DNA from: Artocarpus heterophyllus
Lineage: Eukaryota > Streptophyta > Magnoliopsida > Rosales > Moraceae
NCBI GenBank assembly: GCA_025403435.1
Contig: CM046337.1
Span: 503,501-567,500, forward strand
DNA length: 64,000 bases
Direction: 5' to 3'
Positions 39,501 to 51,222 of the stretch are shown here, in pieces; positions within the stretch are counted from its first letter, which is position 1; every line of letters starts with the position of its first letter. Below the pieces are notes generated by a model, which saw nothing but the letters and a program-made list of their open reading frames with translations, had not been told where the DNA came from and made no database searches. The position numbers were made by a program, and so were the translations under genes.

Positions 39501-40892
39501 CAGATTTAAAATAGAGAACAGTGGACATGGCAACACTCATATACTTTGATAAATTGCAGAGACAACAAAGTTTTGATATATTTTTTCACCTTATACTTGC
39601 TAATGATCTTGTTGAAAGACGTTAAAATCTCTTCACAGTTTTTTGCTCCTTTATGTTGTGACCAGAATCATGTCCTTGATATTGCTTTATGATAACTTAT
39701 CTGATCCAACTCTGTATCCCCTGTGTCTGTTACTGGCTTAACAGGTATCAACCAATATTTCACTGCATCAGAATACTTCAACTAAAATTATTCTTGGTTG
39801 TAGTTCAATGGACCAGAACCAGCAATGCGAAAGTAGTGGTGGTAGGATTATCAGAAGCATGCTCCTGAACAAGGATTCCTGTCAAAATCATTATTCTGCA
39901 GTTCACTCTGATATTCAAATCCAGGCTTTAAATGTGGAAAAGGAAAAATGGTGTTCTCGACCTCAACATGGACATTTGGTATTGAAGGATACAAATGGTG
40001 CTCCGGACGACAAGGTTGTTGGGAGGGACATGCGTGGATTTTGTAGTGAGAAAAAGAAGAAACGTACAAGGAATAAGGATCGACCTGACCGTCGTGTATG
40101 GGCTCCTCGTCATCGTCCAAATGGATCTTTTGCAAAGGATGAGTCCAAGTCATCCATTGCTTCTGAACCTGCAGCATGGCTCTAGAATTCTTTAGAAGGT
40201 ATTATTTTTTTTTAAGAGTAAGAGTTTGTATAGAAATTTTTGTGTCAACTACATATAGGATAAGACAGCCCTACTTGATTGATCTAGTAATTAGTGTAAT
40301 TATATTATCTACAGTGAAATTGAAGACAAGGGTAACTCTTTTTTCATTTTTTAAATAATAAACTGTGTGTGGTTGTTGGCTGTTGGACATAACTTCTAGT
40401 CAACGAGGAATCCCCTCTGATTATCCTATCTAAGATTCTTGGAGATAGTAAAGTTGAGATAACAGATGTTAGGAGTGGAGAAGTCAAAACCTTTGGGATT
40501 GGATGTAGCAGCCTTCTTTGTTGGATAATGATTGCGTTTTTGTACCCTGAAACTGTGTAGTAAGGTGATACTTTTTTGTATAGGCGATGAGTGTTTTTGC
40601 ATATAGATATGGTTGGGCACTTAGCTTATTTATTGTGCTTTAACAACATAGGCTTTCATAAACATCTTTGTCGCCCTGGATCAACAAACGATGTAAAGGA
40701 TGGCAATGGCTCGTTAGTCACAAGTGAAGGGAAGCATTTAAAGAGAGGTGGCGCCTCTAGTTGCAGTTCCCATGAGGTGCTTGAAGTTGATTGTTGGACG
40801 TATAATCTGCATCCCTTTTCTTTATTTTTTTGTTGTGCTAATTAGTTTAAGCTCTCTTTTCAATGCAGAGGCAAGTATGGCTTCAGAAGTGA
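36318..40892 (+). CDS. UPF3: Nonsense-mediated decay factor UPF3, with an in-frame TAG before the last two exons
   Basis: UPF3 links the exon-junction complex to UPF2/UPF1 in nonsense-mediated mRNA decay. Exons: 36318-36463, 37497-37600, 37805-37900, 38022-38120, 38236-38321, 38434-38547, 38793-38907, 39082-39131, 39745-40198, 40652-40776 and 40869-40892. The UPF3 RRM-like domain covers about residues 8-110 (VVLRHLLPTIS to EYAPSQRVPK), followed by AKPTENLPSAEIQVERREAE. RNKDRPDRRVWAPR is the conserved exon-junction-binding-like motif. Frame and phase hold through exon 11, which ends RQVWLQK as UPF3 proteins usually end (KQVW.QK). However, TAG at 40183-40185 in exon 9 interrupts the frame, giving 416 residues, or 470 codons if read through. 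Intron 1 carries a MITE and a long AT run. It could be a real stop, a sequencing error or an allele. Confidence 0.92.
36516..36560. repeat. AT microsatellite in UPF3 intron 1
   Basis: An uninterrupted run of about 22 AT dinucleotides. It is likely to vary in length between individuals. Confidence 0.95.
36730..36853. mobile_element. Short MITE, copy 2 of 2, in UPF3 intron 1
   Basis: It begins AGAGTGTGTTTGTTTCGG and ends GTACCAAACACACCCTTAG, so the ends are inverted (GTGTGTTTG against CAAACACAC). Both outer flanks read CTTAG or close to it, a possible short target duplication. It closely matches the element at 32991-33115. It sits between exon 1 and exon 2 of UPF3 without disturbing splice sites. 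Confidence 0.7.
39155..39228. repeat. Perfect 37 bp tandem duplication in UPF3 intron 8
   Basis: Units 39155-39191 and 39192-39228 are identical, each starting TATTATCCTGTTCTCAATT. Perfect identity points to a recent duplication. Confidence 0.95.
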
Positions 40893-43800
40893 AGTTCTGG
40901 TTCTTCGACTTTATGGTAAGTCCTTCCTTTTGAAGTTTTCCCCCTGTTAATATCTTTTGAAATTTGACTTCGCTTGAAAAATATATCAGAGCTATTTTGT
41001 GGGGCTTGTTATTTGATTCTGAATTTGTTTAATTTATTTGTTTTCGTTTCCTAGTCCCCCTTACATTATGTGTATATTTTTGTGTTGTGCTGGAAGAATG
41101 GAATTAGGCTCATAACTGTCAGATTTGCTTGCTTTTTTGTTTTTATTACTCTACAGTGACCCCTTAATTTGGAGCATGCTTATGCTAGTGGGTTGAGCCT
41201 GTCTAAAGCAAAGCTGCTAGACAGATGATACGACACAAAGTTTGAACAACAAGAAATGTTTGATTCGGAAAATAGTATCTGCATGATTTAGATGTTGAAT
41301 GTTGGTGTAATTATTGTTTTGTGAGTTGAGAATCATAGTTGTCAGTTTGTTAACGACAACATCAAATAATAGGAGAAAAGGAATTTTATATCATATATAA
41401 CACAACAGTTTTTACAAGGGGCGCTTCTGCGGGTTGGCATGGAGGAGCCATAAACAATTAATATTCATGCTGTTGACTTGATCGCTTATTGGGATTGTTA
41501 GGTGTTGTAGACCTTTTTTTACTTTAAAGCTGTAAATGTGAATTGGAAGCAGTAGACTGCCGAATTGCTCAACTACTTTTATTTGTGATGACGCTACGTA
41601 TGGTGGATTTCTGCTGAAGCCCCAGTATTTTTTTGGTGCTCCGATCCGTGTTCATGGGTGTGGGAGCGGTAGCTTGGGGCTTTTCAAATTTGGACAATGC
41701 CATATTTGAGAAGCTAGAAGTGAAAGAAAATTATCTGTGGTCGGAAGTTGTTTGCTCTCGTTTCTGTGTTTTCACATTGTTTTGTTTTAACTGAAACGAG
41801 ACTTAGTTTGTACCGTATGACTCTAACATTATCAACCTATGCTATATAAACGTGTGTGTGTGTGTGTGTATATATATATGTCTTGCTGTTGGAATTGTGA
41901 GTTGGTGATCATTCAATCAACTTGTTCTTATTATTACGGAATGGAAAAGGGGTGATGTTTTTAGAGGAATTAAAATTTTATCAATGAAACTTAATTCTCA
42001 AAGATATGAAAACTGTTATGATTATGATTGTGTTCTTGTTTTTGTGTAATTGAATGTGTTATATGATGATGATCGGAATTTTCATATTATCAATAATTGG
42101 GAGGATTCTTAGACTTTTCAATTTGAATATTATTTTGTCCCTTTTTCCCTCAAAACTCCAATCGTGTTTTAGGTTTTAAGACTATCATGATGTTATCCTA
42201 TCCTATGCACCGAGCCTTAAACTCATATTCTCCTTTCTATGCTTCTGCGACATTAACAAATATTGATGATGTTGCAGTTTAATCAATTGGTTCTTCACAA
42301 CCAATTTTATTTCGTTTGTTTTGTGGTAGCGTTAGTTTTAGGATCGTGTCGTATCGTTAGTGACATGCCATTGATTACAAAGTGATTGAGCCTTGGATGT
42401 ACATTTGAAACATTGCATTATGACGGGAATAAGCTGGGAACTTAAGGTAATTGATTTGATGTATAGTTATAGAAGGAATGGTATGTTGTTGAAGTGAGCT
42501 TATAATCATTGTCAATGTTTGTTAAAAAAAACGACAAACGAGTTTACTCAATTCAAGAGATAAATCTTTTTTAATTCTCAAGTCAACGAAAGTGTACAAA
42601 TGTTTAAAATCTACCTCTTTTTTTTGAGTTGAGGTATCGTAAACAGCTGATAACTGATCGATCTACACCATCAACTATCAACTGTCTAATCCTGATTGCT
42701 CATTTAATTTGTAGCTTTATCTCGTTCTTCCTTTGTTCCTTTTGAGTTTTAAAGTCAATCCCACAGTTAAGGCATTACTATATATATATATATATATATA
42801 TATATTGGCTATTTCACAGCTCCCAACCTTTAGACCAAATTGCTTTAAAAGGAGAAAGAGGTACAAAACTGAGGTGTGGACATAGCACCAATCTAATAGT
42901 TCTAATTTATTCTTCCCCCTAACTTTGGATATCTCTTTCCTCGTTCTTGACAAAACCTTAGATCAAGAGAAATCCCCCCATGAGAATTGCTTCTAGTGGA
43001 ATAAAAACTACATTACCACGAATGTCGACAAAGAATCAAAAAAGGTACAACCGACAATAATATTGACAAAAAATGAAAGCATACAATTTCTTTATTCTAT
43101 ACGTGGCTTTATGTATTTCGCGGGCTTGTAATATAAATCGAAAAAAAAAAAATTCCATCTCCTTGAAAATTGTAATGCCAGCGATCCACTTCTCATTTGT
43201 TTATCTAAAAGGAAAAAATACCACCATCCCCGATACATTATGTTATGGCAGACATTATATCTAGTATCTGTTTTGTCATAATTATTATATGTTGAATGCT
43301 GTAAATTTAAATTTTAAATATTGAAATAATACAAAATAGCATAATTTAATGATTACAATGAAAAATCAACTACATCAAAGTATAATAATCAAATGTCAAA
43401 ATTTAACATGTGTGATACTTGATGTCCCATTTAATCAAATATTAAAACTTGTAATCGGAACACTAACTTAGCACGGTATTGGATATGCTTTCATTTATTT
43501 ATGTATCAACATTTTCATTTAATCATTATAACATTTCATTTTCAAACTATTTTAGAATTTAAACAAAATTTATTTTTACAAGTTTCATTCTAATAATATT
43601 ATGACCAAAGTAAGATTGTAGTATTTGAAGCCTATTATTACATAAATAGCTTATTTTTCCGCCCTTCAGGTAGAAGAATACTTTTTTAAAAGTCAAATGT
43701 AACTTCGATATTATTATTTGCACTAAATATGGTCTTACTTGAATATGGTGAACAATATAGTTACTAACGGATGAGGAAAAGAACTTGTACTCGTTCATTT

Positions 43801-46534
43801 GTTCACACAAACACACACACACACAAACATAAACATAAACATAATACATACATACATACATATATATATATACACATACATATATGAATATATATATATA
43901 TATATATTCATAAATGTTCCCCTAACGTTTGCTTTCTTCTGGGCGCAAATGCTAGGTTCTCCCTTGAGCGATCAATATAAATGCAATTCTGCCTTTTATT
44001 GAAGAACTCTTCTTAAGTCTCACCTTTGTCTTTTTTTCTCATTTGTGGTTCTCTCTACACTCAATTCATTGCTCTCTAATAATTTGGCTCCCTCTTTCAA
44101 TAAACAAATAGCATTGTCTGATTTCAAACAGAAACTCAAAGAGGTATGATTTGGCCTAATTTCAACATTTTAATTAGTTCATTCTTGATTTTATATGTAT
44201 TTATTAACATGTACGTATATGTACCACTTAAACGTATATTCATGAACTTGTGAAGATCAATAACTCAGGTATATTTTAAATTAAAAGTTCTTGTAGAATT
44301 ATAAGATAATTAGGTGAAAATGGTTTTGTTTTGAAAAATAAGAATTTTTGGGGAATTGTGTCGGGATGTTTTTGAAATTTTGGCCTTAAAAATCGTGCAA
44401 AAACATTTTAAAAAACTCCCAAAATAATACGAAACGGGGCTTTACCTTAGTTTCTTGTTTTTGATTTTTTTTTTCCCTTTAAGTGTATCTGTTCCAAAGA
44501 GAAAAATAATTTAGTGCCTGAAGAACGAAATACACCTTATTATTATTATTATTATTTCTAAGAAGACAAAAGCAAAAGAACAAGAAAAAGAAAAAGGAAC
44601 GACTTAGTGATATTAAGTTCTATGGTTTTCAAACTGATGCCCCAAACAGTCGTATTGTGCGGTTCATATCTAATGCTTGTGACTTATAACTGGAATTATA
44701 TAAGTACTAATTGTAGTTAATTCCAAGGGAAAGTTTTATAGAACAATTTTGATTATCTACTCATGTCCATGTCCTCACTCTTATTAAGTTTTTAGGACTC
44801 ATCTGTACATTATTTACATATATTGTGATTGTTTTGCAATATATATATTGACGTAACATCTCTTCTTATATATTGCTTTTTCTTTTTTAATATTGTTATT
44901 GGTTCAACATGTGTAACAATTGTTATGATGATTCCTATATGTTATCTGAAGGTTCTTATCGTTTCTTTATAATTTTACACTATTTTTGTAGCAAGGGAAT
45001 ATAATTTAATACTATTCTCATTGGTTTTCATTTTTGTTGTTTAGTGATCAACTTACACCATCCTTGATCACAAAAAGCAAAAGGATTGAGCTTTGGATGC
45101 ACATGTGAAGTATTGCATTTTGATGGGAATTATAATTAATTAAGTTAGATATTTAGATATAATTGAGCGTTTACTGTAGTATATATAAATATAGAAGAGA
45201 TAATAATAAAATGTTGAAGGTAGCTGATTTTCCCGCGTGGCCACAATCTGTATTATTGAATTTGTTCTTTCTTTTTTTTAAAGGGAATTTATTCTTTCCC
45301 TTATGATCATATTCATACTAATAAATGAGGAATCCACATGCTTTTAACTTTGGAATCTCTCTTTAGAGAAATTCTTTTATGACAATTGCTTTAGAAAAAA
45401 AGACTGTGTTTTGCTTTGCATGAGAGGAAAAAAACTCGAGCGAATAAGTATTATTTCTTGCCATCAATATCTTCGAAGTTCTTTAATTCTTTTCCTATCA
45501 TCATTTATACAAACACTTCTTCGTTTTATTTGAACTGGTGCTCTTCCTGTCATCTTTGCCTTTTGCTGATCTCTTTGTGGTTTTTTTTTTTCTTCTTTTT
45601 TTTCAACATTACTCATTACATTGCTGTCTTGTAGCACGTGCGCTGCCTTAATTACCAGAAAATTCCACCGTGATATCAACACAGAGGTACATATATTACG
45701 TATAGTCCAAGTTTAAGTATTGCAATCAATTTATTTTTGAATTATATATATATATATATATATGTGTATGTATCTATTTATTGACATATTTATGCATGCA
45801 TGGCCATGTGAAGAACAATAAGATTGATTTCTTGCTTTGTGAGTTTTTAGAATTTATTTGTTTCAAAGAGAGTAACTATTTCTGTTGTGCCGCAAGGACA
45901 AAAAAAACACTTACACATATTAAAACAAAAAGATATAGGAAACCAAAGAGGATGTAATTATATATTGGATTAGATACGTCAAAGTCATTGGTTTCTACAG
46001 TTCTTTAAGTGAGCGGTTTCATATAATATTGTATGCCAATTCTAATTGGAAATGTGTTGATCAGTGTTGTTACTCAACACTAAGAGAAGCTTTTATACAA
46101 GGATCTTATGATTATTGAGATCCATTTCTTGTTAGAATTAAAACGAGTATTGAACTAAATTAATTCTAAGATAAGATTTTATAACGGATTTGATTATTGT
46201 TAACATCCATTTATCTAGGATTCATAAGATGGACATATCTTCACTCTAATTATCAAAGTACTTGCAAGGCAAACTGTAAGGAGAAGAAAATACTATGCAA
46301 CTTTTGATTTGGATTTATTTTTAATTTTCTTCAACATCTCAAATTAAAAAAAAAAAGAGACACATACACGGAAAAGAAAAGAAAGAAAGAAAGTTTTATT
46401 GTTGTGAAGCTGCTTCTTCATTACTTTCCAATTATCATGAAAATCTACCAAATAAAGCCTAAATCAGAATATCCATTTTTTTTTTGTGTCCTCAGATCAC
46501 AAGACAACATTGTTTTTCCTTGAGTTAAAGGGGA
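40893..46534. other. Intergenic DNA upstream of the NB-LRR gene
   Basis: The UPF3 3' UTR lies at the left. No gene is supported in the remaining 5.5 kb. It contains GT/TA (41850-41880), TA (42778-42804) and CA/CATA/TA (43805-43910) microsatellites. Bases 42390-43000 have a diverged collinear counterpart at 45085-45410, and 43180-43245 resembles 52283-52350 beyond the NB-LRR gene. Bases 45600-46530 probably hold the NB-LRR leader, perhaps with an intron ending at the CAG near 46497. Confidence 0.45.
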
Positions 46535-49500
46535 ATGGCTGAGGCTGTTGTTTCATTTGTGATAGAAAGACTAGGGGACTTGCTCCTGAATGAAGCAAGG
46601 TTCTTATCCGGAGTAAGAGATGAAGTTGAGGAAGCAAAAACTGAACTGCAGCGAATAAAATGCTTTTTAGAAGATGCAGATGCGCGTGCAAGGCAAGGAG
46701 ACAAGACACTGCAGAACCATGTTGCAGAAATAAGAGAAGCTGCTTATGATTTAGAGGATGTAATAGCAACTTTTGCCTTGAAGGTGGCTTCTAGAAGCAA
46801 ACAAGGTAGAATGTACGTATTCATAAGATTTCCTTGCCTCTTGATTCATCTCCACAAGGTTAGATCGGAGGTTGAGAAGATAATTGCCAGGATTTCTAAG
46901 TCGAGGTTGAGTTTCCAAGAATATGGGGTGCTGTTACAATCAAGGGACAAGGAAGGGGCAAGTTCATCGAACGAGAGGCTGCGAGTTGATCTGAGGCGAA
47001 CTTTTTCTCACAACATAGATGCCGATTTTGTTGGATTTGGAGAAGATATCAAGGAATTGGTGGGGCACTTGACAAGAGAAGGAAGTCTTCACAAAGTTGT
47101 CTCCATTTGTGGGATGGGTGGTCTGGGAAAGACCACTCTTGCGAGAAAGATTTACCATCACAATGATATCAGAAAGCACTTTGATGGTTTTGCTTGGGCA
47201 ACTGTGTCACAAAAATGTCAAGCGCGAGATGTTTGGGAAGGAATTTTAATCGAACTTTCTTCTCCTACTAAGGAGAGAAGAAAAGAAATCAAAGAAATGA
47301 AGGACAATGAAATAGCCAAGGCACTCTACAACTTCCTCAAAGAGAAAAAATGTCTTGTGGTTCTTGACGATATTTGGACGGCTGCAGCATGGAATTGCCT
47401 AAAGTTTGCATTCCCATCAGAATCCGAGAGCAAAGTATTGTTCACCACCCGTAACAGAGACTTAGCTTTACATGCCGATTCCCGCAGCATACGCCATGAA
47501 CCCAAGTGTTTCAATGAGGATGAAAGTTGGGAGTTGTTTAAGAATAAAACATATTTTGGGAGAAACATGACAGGTAATATTTCACTACTTTCTCCATTCC
47601 TTTTACAGTAAGCCAACTATCTATTACGAAAGTTATGTAGAAATCAAGAGGAGCCTTGTGTGTGTGGTTTTTTTTTTTGCCTTTTCTTTATTCAGTTATT
47701 CATATATTTATTTCGCTTAACTGCAAATACTAGATATTGGTCCATTAGATTTAAATTTTGCGAGTAATATAGATAAAAGGCAAATATTACACACGAGGTC
47801 AAAACCAAACAATATTTCTACGGTGAAACAAACAATTACCATACACTATCTACAGCATTTTTTTTGGAGGAACTCTTGTCTAGGACTCACATGTATAGCT
47901 TTTTTACCCACCAAAAGGAATGTAGATGAAATTACATATGTTTCTGGAAAACTCAAAATACGTATACAGAATCAAAACTTAAAATACATTCATGTTCATC
48001 CTTTTTTTTATTTTACAGTTGCTGAAGATGACGAAAAGAAGGAAAAATTAGCACGAGAAATGCTTGATCAGTGTGGCGGTTTGCCATTAGCCATCACAGT
48101 ACTCGGAGGACTGCTCTCTCGTAAGCAAACCATAGCCGAGTGGGAGACTTTGCACAAGAGTATTAAGACAATTCTAAGAAAAGGTAAAATCAATGAGCAA
48201 GAAGACTCCAACTTAGGTGTCTCATGGGTATTAGGTTTGAGTTATGATGAGTTGCCATATTACTTGAAGCCGTGTTTTATGCACTTAGCTTCTTTCCCTG
48301 AAGATTTTGAAATAAGGGCAGCAGAATTATGCAAAATATGGATGGCAGAAGGCTTTGTGTCGAACGAGGATGCCGCATACAAAAGCTTGAGTGAATTGGT
48401 TGAAAGGTGCATAATTCAAGTGGCTGAGTGGGGCTCAACTGGAAGAATCAAGACATGCCGCATTCATGATCTTATGCGAGACTTATGCTTGTCCAAGTCT
48501 CAGGAGGAAAATTTTCTTCAAGCCGTTGATATTTGTAACCGAGATGAGGCAATCAGTTCTACATCTTATGGCATGACAACAAATTTCACGCCAAATTATA
48601 AGGTCCGTAGACTTGCCATCTATTTGAATAACAATCGTGATAATGAATTTCTTTCTCTTATCAGAAACAAGGATGGCTGCCTTAGGTCTCTTATATGCTT
48701 CAATTTAGAACCATATCCATCCTACGATGTAGTAATGAAACCCTTGCTCAATCGGTTCCATTTGCTTAGAGTTTTGAAGTTTGAAAATCTTTTGTTTGAA
48801 AAATTGCCCAATGAAATAGGAGATCTTATCCACTTAAGGCTGTTTAGTCTAAGGGGTAGCTATGTGAGAAGGTTTCCATCATCCATAGGGAAGTTGAGAA
48901 GTCTGCAGACGTTGGACCTGGGGCTACAAGTTTACCGCAGTCAGAGGAGGCAACTATCTCAAATAAGGAAATTGGAACAGCTGAGGCATCTGTATCTACC
49001 TTTGGGCAATGAAAATTCAAATTTGCGGTTGGATAATCTTGTCAATTTGCAAACACTGGTGAATGTCCCAGCAAATTACAATTTTCTAGATTCATTGGAG
49101 AAACTGACCAATCTTACCAAATTACAAGTGATATTGGGGCCAGACTTCAGGGGTACAAGAGTTAGATTTAATAATCTTCGATCTCTGGCCATTTGGTATT
49201 TCCATGATAGTGGTAATTCAGCCGAATTCAGTGAAAACGTAAAATCATTTATAATAAGCTGTCCTCAAATTTACAAACTATATCTGGGTGTGGGTTTGGT
49301 GAAGTTACCAGAAGACAATGAGTTTTCTCCAAACCTCGCCAAGTTAAGGTTGTTTGGTACTGGGCTCAGGGATGACCCAATGGCAACATTAGAAAAGCTC
49401 CCAAATTTGAGGATCCTTCTCCTTGGTTTTCATTGTTATAAAGGAGATAAGATGGTTTGCAGGAGAAAAGGTTTTCCTAAACTTGAGTCTCTTTCCATTT

Positions 49501-49742
49501 ATCGTCTAGATTTAGAAGAGTGGGTGGTGGAGGAGGGAGCCCTGCCTTGTCTTCGGCGTTTGCATATTGATGCGTGCTTGAATTTGAGAACAATTCCAGA
49601 TGGAGTGAGATATCTAATTACTCTCAAGGAAATTGTGGTCGAAAGAATGATCAAGGACTTCAAGGAGAGGATGGAACAAGGAGGAGAGGATTTCTACAAA
49701 GTTAAGCATGTTCCGTCCCTTGTATTTATCAATACTCCGTAA
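46535..49742 (+). CDS. CC-NB-LRR disease-resistance protein (RPP13/RPP8-like)
   Basis: An intracellular immune receptor of the coiled-coil class. Two exons, 46535-47573 and 48019-49742, give 920 residues with the phase preserved (split Val codon). The Rx-type coiled coil covers about residues 1-130, with an EDVID-like YDLEDVIA at 71-78. In the NB-ARC domain the P-loop is GMGGLGKTT (193-201), RNBS-A is FAWATVSQK, kinase-2 LVVLDDIW (274-281), RNBS-B VLFTTRNR (301-308), GLPL CGGLPLAI, RNBS-D CFMHLASFPED, and IHD stands in the MHD position, common in this clade. Leucine-rich repeats fill the rest. All key motifs are intact, so it could be functional. Downstream, 49743-50160 has splice-like signals of a 3' UTR intron. 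The pathogen recognised is unknown. Confidence 0.95.
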
Positions 49743-51184
49743 TTTTAGCTCTCTTCCAAAGGTACTTTTTTATCCAATCTTACAACCATCTTATATAGTT
49801 AATTTTAATTTCTTTTCTCATTGCCTCCATCCATTTAAACTAAAATTCTACCAAACTTACAACCGCTTAGCAATACTAGACAAATTATGACCTTTATTAA
49901 TGTGTCTTTTTACAGGTCCTTTATTTTGGAAGCATAAAAGGTGTGTCTAGTTGGAGAAGGTACAAAGACGGCAAAAACGATGACAGTGCAACTGCGAGGT
50001 CAGAATTTGCTACACCAGAATTAGTGAAGGCAGCTCTTTGGCTTAATTTTCTTGTTTGTAATTGTAGTTTGATGATTATAAAATATTTGTCGTATCACAT
50101 TCATAATTTGTTGTCCTTCTCTCTTTTTTTGTTTTTTTGGTGAAATTAGTGAATGCGCCTTCAGCCTTGTTGTTTCTCTTGTTTCTATGATTTGCTCTGT
50201 TTCTCTCTGTATTGCTTTGCTCAACTCTGGTTCACTTTTTAATTTTTTTTCTTGGTGTATGTTAGGAAAAAGCCTTCAATTTCAGACAATGTTCCATCAA
50301 GAAACCAATTAGCGGAAAGGTCAAAAAAATTTAATGTCCCCTTCTTGCCTAATCAAATAGGCATGCAAAATAATTAATATCACAAAAATCTAGTCACCAA
50401 ATTTTAAGAGCAAAACCCTCCAATGTGAAGAGAAAAACCGCAAGCTTCTAGCTAGCCAGACAAAAACTTCAGCGAATAAATGATAACGTGTACACCAAGA
50501 TCTTCTCTAGCAACAAATTTAGAGGCTAACAATCATCAACAACTTATCCAAAAGAGGATATAACAAATATTCATCAAACTAAAATGTTTGGGTCACATAA
50601 AAATACTAGCAAAAAAGAGAGAGAGAAGAATTAACGGTTGAACAGTACGAAAATATACAGCTCAAACCACTAACATACCAAAATTTAAGAACTTGTGGAG
50701 AGACCCAACCCAACAGTGAATGAATGCTTGTTTATGTTATTAAAATTTCATGTGAGTCTATATTTGATAAGAAAAATTATAATTCCATCACAACTCAATC
50801 CTAGGAATATATATTATGTGCCCGTTCAATAAAAATAAATTGTATAAATACATATATTATATCCAAAACCAAAGCAATAATGATGATGGCCTCACAAGAC
50901 CATGTGCTTGCCCTTAAGCTTATCTTTTGAAAATGGCATAAGAAGATAAAAGATGTGGAACCAACCCCTTTGATAATGAAATGCACTCCGATCAGGCAGG
51001 CGGACCCTAAAGATATTCTTATCTAATCATACAAAGACAAAGGTTGCTGCAAGATGTGACCCCTATATCAAAACATAATTTGACCGAGATAAAGCAACCT
51101 AGCTAGCTAACATATGATCATAATATTTTCTCAAAAAAAAAAAATCATAATATTATGGATATTGAATTATTGATGCTACCAACA

Positions 51185-51222
<38 letters not shown>

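Noticed and set aside
47823..48018. Extension of the second NB-LRR ORF upstream to an ATG at 47823
   Set aside because: This stretch is intron: a polypyrimidine run and CAG at 48016-48018 form a good acceptor that joins in phase to the donor after 47573 and restores the NB-ARC sequence.
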